64,000 nt of DNA, from the NCBI RefSeq assembly GCF_002135345.1, contig NZ_NEGI01000002.1, positions 558,001 to 622,000 of the forward strand, read 5' to 3'. A model generated the notes under the pieces. The model was not told the DNA's origin and ran no database searches. It saw only the letters and a program-made list of their open reading frames with translations. Each line of letters begins with the position of its first letter. The first letter of the stretch is position 1. Below, in pieces: positions 1-8,656 of this stretch. A program made the translations under genes and the position numbers. The stretch comes from Acinetobacter sp. ANC 4648 (GTDB taxonomy: Bacteria; Pseudomonadota; Gammaproteobacteria; Pseudomonadales; Moraxellaceae).

Positions 1-630
1 GTGATTGGAGATCGCGGCTTTGCGCAAAATATGGCAGATATTGTTCCACTGGTCGATGCCTTTATGCACGGAATGAAACGTGCAGGAATGGCAACCACAG
101 GCAAACATTTTCCCGGTCATGGCTCCGTCAAGGCAGACTCTCATGTCGCAGCTGCAATCGATACACGCAGTTATGACGAAATTTATAACAAAGATATGCA
201 AAGCTTTATCAAGCTCATGCCACAGCTAGATGCACTAATGCCAGCCCATGTGATTTATGAAAAAGTTGATCCGAATCCTGCTGGTTTTTCAGAGTTTTGG
301 CTACAAAAAATCTTACGTCAACAGTTCAATTATGACGGTGTCTTATTTTCAGATGATTTAACGATGCAAGCCGCTTGCGTTGTTGGCGGTGCTGATGCAC
401 GGATTCAAGCAGCATTAAATGCAGGTTGTGATATGGGCTTAGTTTGTAATCATCGTGAATCGGCACGCACGGCTTTGGCAGGCATCGAAAATTTACCTTT
501 ACCCAACCAAGCCAGACTGGAACGTATGCGTGGAAAAATCCCCAATATCAAAATTGGAGAACAACTTGAATTAGGCAATGAATGGCAATCTGTCAGAAAA
601 GCCATTGAAGAGTTTAAAAATTCTCGTTAA
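1..630 (+). CDS. nagZ: Beta-N-acetylhexosaminidase NagZ, C-terminal part (5' truncated by window edge)
   Basis: Cytoplasmic glycoside hydrolase family 3 enzyme of peptidoglycan recycling. It removes N-acetylglucosamine from anhydro-muropeptides. The visible 209 codons carry the family signature KHFPGHG followed by the DSH loop that holds the catalytic Asp-His dyad (fragment residues about 36-47), and later FSDDLTM with the nucleophile-region aspartate. Family members are about 340 residues, so roughly 130 residues lie upstream of the window. The frame is open to base 1, so the GTG at base 1 should not be taken as the real start. A strong terminator follows directly. Confidence 0.93.
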   Translation: MIGDRGFAQNMADIVPLVDAFMHGMKRAGMATTGKHFPGHGSVKADSHVAAAIDTRSYDEIYNKDMQSFIKLMPQLDALMPAHVIYEKVDPNPAGFSEFWLQKILRQQFNYDGVLFSDDLTMQAACVVGGADARIQAALNAGCDMGLVCNHRESARTALAGIENLPLPNQARLERMRGKIPNIKIGEQLELGNEWQSVRKAIEEFKNSR

Positions 631-635
631 AAGAT

Positions 636-664
636 AAAGGAACATCTCAGATGTTCCTTTTTTA
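636..664 (+). terminator. Rho-independent terminator of nagZ
   Basis: Inverted repeat AAAGGAACATCT / AGATGTTCCTTT followed by a T run, six bases after the nagZ stop. Confidence 0.9.
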
Positions 665-751
665 ATTTGCTTGAGTATTTTCAAACAAATAAATAAGCAT
701 TCAAAACTACAGCAATAAAGCTTAGAAAAATAAATTAAGTTAAGGATGACC

Positions 752-1597
752 ATGACACAGCCACAACTATCCAAACATCGCCATATTTCCTTTACTGCAC
801 ATTATACGGGGTATATCTGGTATCAAATGGGAATTTCACATCCATTACTTGCTACCGCTAAAGGAAAATCGCTGGCTTATCTAGCGCACCCTGCTGAAAG
901 TTGGGCTGAAAAATATGTCGGTGGCAGTATGCGGACGACCTTAAAAACCCGACATACCTTATTGGATGAACATTTGACTCAACTCATTGAGCAATATCCT
1001 GAGATACAAGTTTTAGAAATTGCCGCTGGGCTTTCACCACGCGGCTGGTGGTTTAGAAAAAACTATCCCGCGATTGATTATCGTGAATTAGATTTACCAG
1101 ATATGGCAAAAACGAAACAAGATGCTTTAAAACAAATAGATGCTAATAGCCCAGATGTACTCTCTGCTGACTTATTTACGTCAGATTTTAAAACAGCTTT
1201 CGATGAGTTTGATCCCACTAAGCCACTGGTGATTATCAGTGAGGGGCTCATTAACTACTTTGATAAAGCCTTGTTACAACAATTATTACAGTCTATGGTG
1301 CATTATGGAAAAGGTTTTAAAACACTACACTATCTAACCGATTTGTACCCAGAACCAGTTAAAAATAAATTGGCGAAACTGATCTGGAATAGTAGTAAGT
1401 TATTAAAAATCATATCACGTAGTGCTTTTAGTTTTCATTTTATTGAGCCTACTGAAGTCTGTGCTTTCTTTCAGCAAGCTGGCTTCAATCAAGTAGACGT
1501 TGTACAACCAAGTACCTATTTTCAAGAAATATCCGATGCCAATGCTAATGAGCATTTGGGAGACTTAGTCTGGATGGTTCATGCAAAATTAGATTAA
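752..1597 (+). CDS. Class I SAM-dependent methyltransferase, leucine carboxyl methyltransferase-like
   Basis: Predicted soluble methyltransferase of 281 residues. The glycine-poor SAM loop VLEIAAGLSPRGWW, the acidic strand YRELDLPDM and the later VIISEGLINYF are typical of the LCM/PPM1-like family (PF04072). The substrate cannot be told from sequence. I chose the ATG at 752 because AAGG at 742-745 lies six bases ahead of it, while an in-frame ATG at 746 directly abuts AAGG. Transcribed alone, between the nagZ terminator and a bidirectional terminator. Confidence 0.8.
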   Translation: MTQPQLSKHRHISFTAHYTGYIWYQMGISHPLLATAKGKSLAYLAHPAESWAEKYVGGSMRTTLKTRHTLLDEHLTQLIEQYPEIQVLEIAAGLSPRGWWFRKNYPAIDYRELDLPDMAKTKQDALKQIDANSPDVLSADLFTSDFKTAFDEFDPTKPLVIISEGLINYFDKALLQQLLQSMVHYGKGFKTLHYLTDLYPEPVKNKLAKLIWNSSKLLKIISRSAFSFHFIEPTEVCAFFQQAGFNQVDVVQPSTYFQEISDANANEHLGDLVWMVHAKLD

Positions 1598-1644
1598 TCA
1601 CCTGTAAGTTTAATTTCCAATACTAAAATCGATGATCAGCCCAT

Positions 1645-1674
1645 AAAAAACCAGTCAAATCGGACTGGTTTTTT
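1645..1674. terminator. Bidirectional terminator between convergent genes
   Basis: AAAAAACCAGTC / GACTGGTTTTTT stem with a six-base loop. A and T runs on both sides suit both the methyltransferase gene on the left and the minus-strand hydrolase gene on the right. Confidence 0.88.
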
Positions 1675-1721
1675 GATTTACACCATGTAAATCTATCATC
1701 ATACAACCCTATATCAACAAC

Positions 1722-3047
1722 TTATACAGCAACCTCTACCAGTCGCTTTTGGCGTTGAATAAACCGCAATAAACGATCTGCATTTTCAAAGCTACCATGT
1801 TTAAATAATGCACGTATGCCGCATTCAGAGGTTTCGAAAATTAAGCATTCAATCTTAAATTCACCTTCATCATCACACAAATTTAAAGCCAAATCTCGCA
1901 GGTGTGAATCAACAAAATTTAACTGTGATTGATCATTCAGTGTCATCAAAAGTCCAAAGTAATTTAAATCTACAATCGCAACGGCAACCTCTTGATCTGA
2001 ATGACGATGGCTTAATTGACGATTTGGCTCTAAAACTTGGATACGCTCCTCGCCACGGCGTTCCATATTTTGCATTTGTTCGCGGGTTAAATTGATGATG
2101 CCATCTAAGTTTTCAACCGATTCACCCTTGAGATAGGTGGTGAATAAATTCATAGTTTCTTTGCGGCGTTGTAACTGGGGTAGATGGTCAGCATTCGCAA
2201 TCATGGCAAACTGCATATCTGGACATTGCAACGCAAAATTAGCATTTTCATACGGCAAGGTAAAACTATCGTATTGCCCACATGCAACCAGCGTATTACA
2301 TATGGGTACTGGCACATTAGATAAACGCAATAAACGATTACAATTGATTTCGTAGCGTTCTTGCTCAGTGCTTGTAAACTCCGCCATCTGTTTAAAAAAT
2401 AAACGCTTCGCTGTTGGAGACATGCGAGTTTTATCAAGTTTGGCATGATTCACTAAATAGAGAATCACAGCTTGGCCAAATTCATCCATACGCTGTTCTT
2501 TCATTAGCGCAAGCGACTCTTCTAACAACATTCTCCAACTTTTACGCGTTTTTTGCATAACCCCCATCAGAATTATTTTTTCAATTAAATCTGGACGTTG
2601 CTCTGCAAAAAAAGAAGCAATCACAGAACCTAAAGAAATTCCAACCACAGCAACTTTCGGGACACTAATAATATCAAGCCACTGACCCAACATCTGTGAT
2701 AAATCAGGTAGCTCCAATGTTCCTGCTGAAAGTCCAGAATCCACATTCCTAATTTGTTGATTTGCTCCCATAGAAGGAAGATCAATGAGAATAACTGGAC
2801 CACTTTCAAAGAACTGTTCTACACAATATTTATAGGAATTAAAATTTTGGAATGCCCCACCGACAATAACAATTGGCGTATTATGTGCTGTTTTTGGGTC
2901 AGCAATCGCCATATATTCAATTTTCCAGCCATCAATCCACGTGGTTCGTGCAGGTTGTTTAAAGCTGTTTTTATGATAAGTGTCGAAAAAACCAAAACTT
3001 GAAAAAGATTGTTGTGATTCCGCGTCCATTTGGATAATGGAATTCAT
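1722..3047 (-). CDS. Alpha/beta hydrolase with C-terminal PilZ-like domain
   Basis: A 441-residue soluble protein. Residues about 35-310 are an alpha/beta hydrolase: strand PIVIVGGAF, nucleophile elbow GISLG (Ser about 138), an acidic residue in ACGQYDSF (about 260) and His about 288 in NADHLP form a plausible catalytic triad. The last 110 residues look like a PilZ fold: RRGEER at about 330-335 fits the RxxxR c-di-GMP motif, and DLNYFG at about 360 is a weakened form of (D/N)xSxxG. The start was chosen by a strong GGAGG seven bases before this ATG; an upstream in-frame ATG at 3086 lies before that site. Substrate unknown. The PilZ call is pattern-based. Confidence 0.75.
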   Translation of the reverse strand: MNSIIQMDAESQQSFSSFGFFDTYHKNSFKQPARTTWIDGWKIEYMAIADPKTAHNTPIVIVGGAFQNFNSYKYCVEQFFESGPVILIDLPSMGANQQIRNVDSGLSAGTLELPDLSQMLGQWLDIISVPKVAVVGISLGSVIASFFAEQRPDLIEKIILMGVMQKTRKSWRMLLEESLALMKEQRMDEFGQAVILYLVNHAKLDKTRMSPTAKRLFFKQMAEFTSTEQERYEINCNRLLRLSNVPVPICNTLVACGQYDSFTLPYENANFALQCPDMQFAMIANADHLPQLQRRKETMNLFTTYLKGESVENLDGIINLTREQMQNMERRGEERIQVLEPNRQLSHRHSDQEVAVAIVDLNYFGLLMTLNDQSQLNFVDSHLRDLALNLCDDEGEFKIECLIFETSECGIRALFKHGSFENADRLLRFIQRQKRLVEVAV

Positions 3048-3190
3048 TTCCTGCCTCCATTCTTGCTTTATTTTTTTATTTTGCAAGATCCGTTGTTCTT
3101 CCAGTCATCACAAATAATAAAATTTGCAGTGGGTCAATGTCCTTATTGTTTCATTCTATACAAATATTTGTTTTATCCGCAATCGCTTAA

Positions 3191-3219
3191 TTGACCGCTT
3201 ATCGAGTTTAAACGGTCAA
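3191..3219. promoter_or_regulatory. Inverted repeat in the hydrolase/proA divergent region
   Basis: Perfect 7-bp arms TTGACCG (3191-3197) and CGGTCAA (3213-3219), separated by 15 bases, about 120 bases ahead of proA. It could be an operator half-site pair or chance. There is no T run, so it is not a terminator. Confidence 0.3.
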
Positions 3220-3340
3220 ATATGCCAAATACACACGACTGGCTTGAATTGACTCGCTATTTTTTCTTGAAAATCCATAGATTGTTACCACACCGACTGC
3301 TACTATCAAATAGAGTTTTTTAGCGATCAAATAGAATACT

Positions 3341-4606
3341 ATGCAAGATTCAATTGAACAGTATATGCAAACTGTAGGTCAACAAGCTCGCCAAGCATCA
3401 AGTATTTTGGCAGCAGCATCTACGATTGTAAAAAATAATGCCTTATCTGCAATCTATACTGCTCTAGAAAATAATGAGCCAAAAATTTTAGCAGCCAATC
3501 AAATTGATATGATTCAAGGTCGAAATAATGATCTGGATAGTGCTCTGCTTGATCGCTTAGAGCTTAACCCCGTACGTTTTAAAGACATGTTACAAGGTTT
3601 AAAAGATGTCATTCGCTTGATTGATCCAATTGGGGAAATCACAGACCTTGCTTACCGCCCTTCTGGTATTCAAATTGGTAAAATGCGCGTACCTTTGGGC
3701 GTGGTCGGCATGATTTATGAGTCACGCCCCAATGTCACACTTGAAGCTGCATCACTGGCACTGAAGTCTGGAAATGCCATTATTTTACGTGGTGGTTCTG
3801 AAGCACTACACTCTAATCAAGCCATTGCTGAAGCAATTCAACATGGCCTAAAAACGGTGGGTTTACCTGAAACTTGTGTACAAGTCATTAACACGACGGA
3901 TCGTGCAGCAGTTGGCCAACTGATTACCATGCCTGAATATGTCGATGTGATTGTGCCACGTGGGGGTAAAGGGCTCATTGAACGAATTACGCGTGAAGCC
4001 ACTATTCCGGTAATTAAACACTTAGATGGGAACTGCCATGTCTTTGTTGAAGCACATGCAGATTTACATAAAGCGCTACCTATTGCATTAAATTCTAAAA
4101 CGCATCGTTATGGCGTTTGTAATGCCATGGAAACGCTCTTGGTTGATGAAAAGGTTGCTGAGGAATTTTTACCACGCATTGCAGAGCTCTATGCTGAAAA
4201 GCAAGTTGAACTACGTGGCTGTCTAACAACACAGCGCATTTTAGGTGCAACTGTCAGACCAGCAAGCGAAGAAGATTGGTATGAGGAATATTTAGGGCCA
4301 ATTTTAGCTATAAAAGTTGTGTCCGGTATGGAAGAAGCAATTCAACACATTAATAAGTATGGCTCGCATCATACCGATGCCATTATTACTGAAAACTTTA
4401 GTTTGGCACGCCAATTTTTAGCCCGCGTTGATTCAAGTTCAGTCATGGTTAATGCCTCAACTCGCTTTGCTGATGGTTTTGAATATGGTTTAGGTGCTGA
4501 AATTGGTATTTCAACCGATAAAATTCATGCCCGCGGCCCAGTTGGACTAGAGGGTTTAACTTCGCAAAAATGGATTGTTTTAGGTGATGGGCAAATTCGC
4601 CAATAA
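3341..4606 (+). CDS. proA: Gamma-glutamyl phosphate reductase
   Basis: Second enzyme of proline synthesis. It reduces gamma-glutamyl phosphate to glutamate-5-semialdehyde with NADPH. The full family length of 421 residues is present. [11 protein letters not shown] and ILRGGSEA mark the cofactor region, and [11 protein letters not shown] contains the catalytic cysteine. The C-terminal [14 protein letters not shown] is the family ending. proB is not adjacent, so this looks like a single-gene unit. Confidence 0.97.
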   Translation: MQDSIEQYMQTVGQQARQASSILAAASTIVKNNALSAIYTALENNEPKILAANQIDMIQGRNNDLDSALLDRLELNPVRFKDMLQGLKDVIRLIDPIGEITDLAYRPSGIQIGKMRVPLGVVGMIYESRPNVTLEAASLALKSGNAIILRGGSEALHSNQAIAEAIQHGLKTVGLPETCVQVINTTDRAAVGQLITMPEYVDVIVPRGGKGLIERITREATIPVIKHLDGNCHVFVEAHADLHKALPIALNSKTHRYGVCNAMETLLVDEKVAEEFLPRIAELYAEKQVELRGCLTTQRILGATVRPASEEDWYEEYLGPILAIKVVSGMEEAIQHINKYGSHHTDAIITENFSLARQFLARVDSSSVMVNASTRFADGFEYGLGAEIGISTDKIHARGPVGLEGLTSQKWIVLGDGQIRQ

Positions 4607-5054
4607 TCACCAGTCCACGATCATCACAATATAGTAGCTGTTCAGTAGGTTATCCAGTTGAATAGCTACCCAAGCATCGTTTTAACTAGAACAAAGAAAT
4701 GATATCCAAAGTAATGAAAGAAAATAATGCTCTAATTTTTGATATATGGATCAAAATTCATTGAGAAAAAAAGTTGGATAAACAAAAAAGTTTAGACTTA
4801 CAAAAATCTGCGTTTTTCAGCAAATATTATACGCTAACGACAAGATAGTGATGCTAAGTTAGGGTAATTAACTGATAAATATTAAATATTAATCAACCAA
4901 GGGTCGATAAGGCTTAAGTCTAATCACCTAAAGTCTAGCTAGAACAGAAAAACAACACATGGTACAACATTGTTACTGATCTAAATTACACCAATAAAAA
5001 GCGTAATCAGATCAATAGGACGACTACTTCAAATTACAATGCGGGTAATAAAAC
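4607..5054. other. 448-bp intergenic region between proA and ackA
   Basis: AT-rich, no convincing ORF on either strand. It holds two imperfect hairpins. One is at 4634-4669 (GTAGCT...AGCTAC, about 11 bp with a G-U pair), shortly after proA and without a T run. The other is at 4977-5014 (TGATCT-AA-ATTAC / GTAAT-C-AGATCA), 41 bases before the ackA start. The ackA promoter must lie in this interval but I cannot place it with confidence. Confidence 0.6.
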
Positions 5055-6272
5055 GTGTCTACATCAGTATTAGTGATTAACTGCGGATCTTCATCCATTA
5101 AATATGCGCTTGTTTCAGAGCGTCGTGAAGATCGAATCTTTGGTTTAGCAGAAAACTTAGGTTCTGCTGATGCGCGTATTAAAGGTGTTACAGCTGGTAA
5201 CCTACCGCTCGAAATTGCCATTCCATATGCAGACCATGAAAAGGCATTAGAAACCATTTTAGGTCGATTGGCACAATATAAACCAAAAGCCATTGGTCAC
5301 CGTGTGGTTCATGGTGGAACACTAACTAAAGCAGAATTACTGACACCTGAAATTGTAGAACGTATTCGTCAAGCAACACCGCTTGCCCCTTTACATAACC
5401 CAGCGCACTTAGTCGGTATTGATGCGACTATGCGTTTATTCCCTGAATTACCACAAGTTGCCGTATTTGATACCGCATTCCATCAGACCATGCCGGCACA
5501 TGCTTATCGTTATGCATTACCGAAATTTCTTTATACAGAACATAATGTCCGTCGTTATGGATTTCATGGAACTAGCCATGCTTATGTATCAGAACGTGGT
5601 TCGGAATTAGCCGGCAGCTATAAACAAGGTGGATGGTTAACTGCACATTTAGGCAATGGTAGCTCAACTTGTGCTATTTGGAATGGTCAAAGTGTCGATA
5701 CCTCTATGGGCTTAACCCCACTTGAAGGTGTAGTCATGGGAACTCGAAGTGGCGATGTTGACCCAAGTATTCATAGCTTCTTAGCCAGTAATCTGGGTTG
5801 GGATATCTATAAAATTGATAAAATGCTCAATAGCCAAAGTGGTCTATTAGGGTTATCTGATCTATCCAATGACATGCGCACACTCATTGAAGCCTCAGAA
5901 CAAGGCAATGAAGATGCAACACTTGCCATTGAAGTCTTCTGCTATCGCTTAGCAAAATCTCTGGCAGCATTGAGCTGTGGCCTACCTCGCATTGATGGTC
6001 TCTTTTTCACTGGTGGAATTGGTGAAAACTCGGCTTATATCCGTGAAAAAACCATGTCTTACTTACCTCACTTTGGATTTAATCTCAGCAAAGACCAGAA
6101 TGATGGCTTAAAACGCGGTACTGAAGGTCGTATTGATACAGGCATAGGCCCTCAAATCTGGGTTATTCCAACCGATGAAGAAGGTCGTATCGCCAAAGAA
6201 ACTGACTTGGTTGTACAAAGTGAGGTTCAACAGGCTGCAAAAAAGTCTGAAGCTGAAATTACGATTGCATAA
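5055..6272 (+). CDS. ackA: Acetate kinase
   Basis: Interconverts acetate plus ATP and acetyl phosphate plus ADP. The 405-residue length fits the family. The N-terminal [15 protein letters not shown] is the first acetokinase signature, and [12 protein letters not shown] holds the conserved catalytic His region. GNGSS and FTGGIGENS belong to the ASKHA fold. The start is GTG at 5055. pta follows 69 bases later in the same direction without a terminator, giving the usual ackA-pta unit for acetyl-CoA overflow and acetate use. Confidence 0.97.
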   Translation: MSTSVLVINCGSSSIKYALVSERREDRIFGLAENLGSADARIKGVTAGNLPLEIAIPYADHEKALETILGRLAQYKPKAIGHRVVHGGTLTKAELLTPEIVERIRQATPLAPLHNPAHLVGIDATMRLFPELPQVAVFDTAFHQTMPAHAYRYALPKFLYTEHNVRRYGFHGTSHAYVSERGSELAGSYKQGGWLTAHLGNGSSTCAIWNGQSVDTSMGLTPLEGVVMGTRSGDVDPSIHSFLASNLGWDIYKIDKMLNSQSGLLGLSDLSNDMRTLIEASEQGNEDATLAIEVFCYRLAKSLAALSCGLPRIDGLFFTGGIGENSAYIREKTMSYLPHFGFNLSKDQNDGLKRGTEGRIDTGIGPQIWVIPTDEEGRIAKETDLVVQSEVQQAAKKSEAEITIA

Positions 6273-6341
6273 GCAATCGTAATCCTTCTATATTGAAAAA
6301 ATTTTAAAATACTTTCAGAACTCTTAATTAAAGAACTTTGT

Positions 6342-8480
6342 ATGAAAACAATTTTATTAGTTCCTACTGGAGAAGGCGTAGGCTTAACCTCTGCATGCCT
6401 AGGCTTAGTTTATGCACTTGAATGCCAAGGTGTTAAAGCCGGCTTTGTAAAACCATTTTCACAAGAAGTTAAGGCAGAAGCTGATCGCACCACTGCACTT
6501 TATCGTCATATTTCCAAGTCAGATACCGTTGAGCCGATTTCCTTTGCCAAAATGACGCACCAACTGAATGCGGGTGAAACAGACGAATTGCTTGAAGAAG
6601 CAGTAAGCCTGCATCGTCAAGTAGCCAAACAGCACGACATTATCATTGTTGAAGGTTTAGTTCCGACTGCACGTGATTCTTTTGCCAGCAACTTAAATGC
6701 ATCATTGGCGCAAGCATTGGATGCCAAAGTTATCTTTGTCAGTAATGCAGATATTAAACGTCCCGATCAAACTGCTGAAAAAGTAGAAACACAGTTACGC
6801 AACTTTGGTGGTGCAACATCATCACGTAATGCTGGGGTGCTGTTTATGCGTACTCGTGGCTTACCAGCGGATTCAGCACAAATTCCTGTTACCATTGATC
6901 CGAGTCTACGATTGATTCATGACACTCAAAAATTTGCAGCAGATTTGCAAAAATCTCATGCATATATTGGTTCGGCTCAATTACCGATTATTGGACTCGT
7001 GCCTTTTAGTGACACCTTAAGTGTACCTCGTGTTTCAGACTTAGCGACGCATATTCAAGCCGCTTGGATTAATCAAGGTAAAGCGCAACACCGTCGCGTA
7101 TTACATAGCAGTCTCATTGCTTCAAATATTGAACATGAATTACATAAATTTATTGCAGGCGAACTCATCATTAGTGCATCAGATCGTATTGATGTGTTAT
7201 TAGCCAGTAGCCTAGCCAGTAGTAATGGCATTCCACTGGCTGGTTTAGTATTAACTGAACACCATGAACCAAATGCTTTAGTCTTAGATTTTTGCCAAAC
7301 TGCGATTAAAAATGGTTTACCCATTTTACATACAACGCTCAGTACTTTTGAAACAGCCCAACAGCTTTCAAATTTAAGTAATGAAATTCCTGTTGATGAT
7401 ACTGAACGTGCAGATCAAGTCACCCGTTTCGTATCAAGCCACATTGATCCAGACTGGTTAATTCAGTTATTAAATGGCGATTACCAGCCGCGTTTATCCC
7501 CTTCTGCATTTCGTCACGAACTGGTACAAAAATCGATTGCTGCGAAAAAACGTATTGTACTGCCTGAAGGCGATGAGCCGCGTACCATTCAAGCGGCAGC
7601 AATTTGTCAGTCTCGTGGTATTGCACAATGTGTATTACTTGCAAAACCAGAAGCAGTCATTGAAGTTGCCAAAGCACGTAATATCGAACTACCATTTGAT
7701 TTAGAAATCATTGATCCAGATTTAATTCGTGAAAATTATGTTACTCATATGGTTGAGTTACGTAAAGGTAAAATCAATGAATTACAAGCGCGTGAACAAC
7801 TACAAGACACCGTTGTTTTGGGCACAATGATGTTGGCACTTGATCAAGTGGATGGGCTTGTTTCTGGTGCTGTGCATACTACTGCAAACACAGTTCGCCC
7901 TGCCTTCCAGTTAATTAAAACAGCGCCTGATTACTCATTAGTTTCATCTGTTTTTTTTATGTTATTACCTGATGAAGTCTATGTATACGGTGACTGTGCC
8001 ATTAATCCCGATCCAGATGCTGAACAATTGGCTGAAATTGCAATTCAATCTGCAGATTCAGCTAAAGCCTTTGGTATTGACCCACGTATTGCGATGATTT
8101 CCTATTCAACAGGGACATCAGGTGCAGGTGCAGAAGTCGAAAAAGTTGCCAAAGCCACTGAAATTGCTAAACAACGTCGTCCAGACTTATTGATTGATGG
8201 CCCATTGCAATATGATGCGGCATCTGTTGAAAGTGTTGGAAAATCGAAAGCACCCGATTCTAAAGTTGCAGGTCGTGCCAATGTATTCATCTTCCCAGAT
8301 TTAAATACAGGCAACACTACCTATAAAGCAGTACAACGCTCTGCAAATGTAGTGAGTGTTGGGCCAATGTTGCAAGGCTTAAACAAACCTGTAAATGATT
8401 TGTCCCGCGGGGCATTGGTAGATGACATTGTGTTTACCATCGCTTTAACTGCGATTCAAGCAGAACAACAAAAAGCATAA
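6342..8480 (+). CDS. pta: Phosphate acetyltransferase
   Basis: Converts acetyl-CoA and phosphate to acetyl phosphate and CoA. The 712-residue long form is present. The N-terminal part is an AAA/DRTGG-type regulatory region (LVPTGEGVGLTSACLG, a P-loop-like start). The C-terminal catalytic domain begins near residue 390 (FRHELVQKS) and includes VLPEGDEPR, SGAVHTTANTVRP and ISYSTGTSGAG. Second gene of ackA-pta. A terminator follows. Confidence 0.97.
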   Translation: MKTILLVPTGEGVGLTSACLGLVYALECQGVKAGFVKPFSQEVKAEADRTTALYRHISKSDTVEPISFAKMTHQLNAGETDELLEEAVSLHRQVAKQHDIIIVEGLVPTARDSFASNLNASLAQALDAKVIFVSNADIKRPDQTAEKVETQLRNFGGATSSRNAGVLFMRTRGLPADSAQIPVTIDPSLRLIHDTQKFAADLQKSHAYIGSAQLPIIGLVPFSDTLSVPRVSDLATHIQAAWINQGKAQHRRVLHSSLIASNIEHELHKFIAGELIISASDRIDVLLASSLASSNGIPLAGLVLTEHHEPNALVLDFCQTAIKNGLPILHTTLSTFETAQQLSNLSNEIPVDDTERADQVTRFVSSHIDPDWLIQLLNGDYQPRLSPSAFRHELVQKSIAAKKRIVLPEGDEPRTIQAAAICQSRGIAQCVLLAKPEAVIEVAKARNIELPFDLEIIDPDLIRENYVTHMVELRKGKINELQAREQLQDTVVLGTMMLALDQVDGLVSGAVHTTANTVRPAFQLIKTAPDYSLVSSVFFMLLPDEVYVYGDCAINPDPDAEQLAEIAIQSADSAKAFGIDPRIAMISYSTGTSGAGAEVEKVAKATEIAKQRRPDLLIDGPLQYDAASVESVGKSKAPDSKVAGRANVFIFPDLNTGNTTYKAVQRSANVVSVGPMLQGLNKPVNDLSRGALVDDIVFTIALTAIQAEQQKA

Positions 8481-8498
8481 GTCTTTTGATGTAAAACT

Positions 8499-8532
8499 AA
8501 AAACCACCGCATTGAAAAATCCGGTGGTTTTT
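8499..8532 (+). terminator. Rho-independent terminator of ackA-pta
   Basis: AAACCACCG / CGGTGGTTT stem followed by TTT, 20 bases after the pta stop. Confidence 0.85.
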
Positions 8533-8656
8533 GGTTTTGTGGAACAAGTATTTTATTTTGGAACTAAGATATTACATCAACCCATCATATTGGTTTGATT
8601 GTTTTCAAACCAATATATAAGAAGCCATGATTAAATTATTCTTTAAACAAGTAAAC

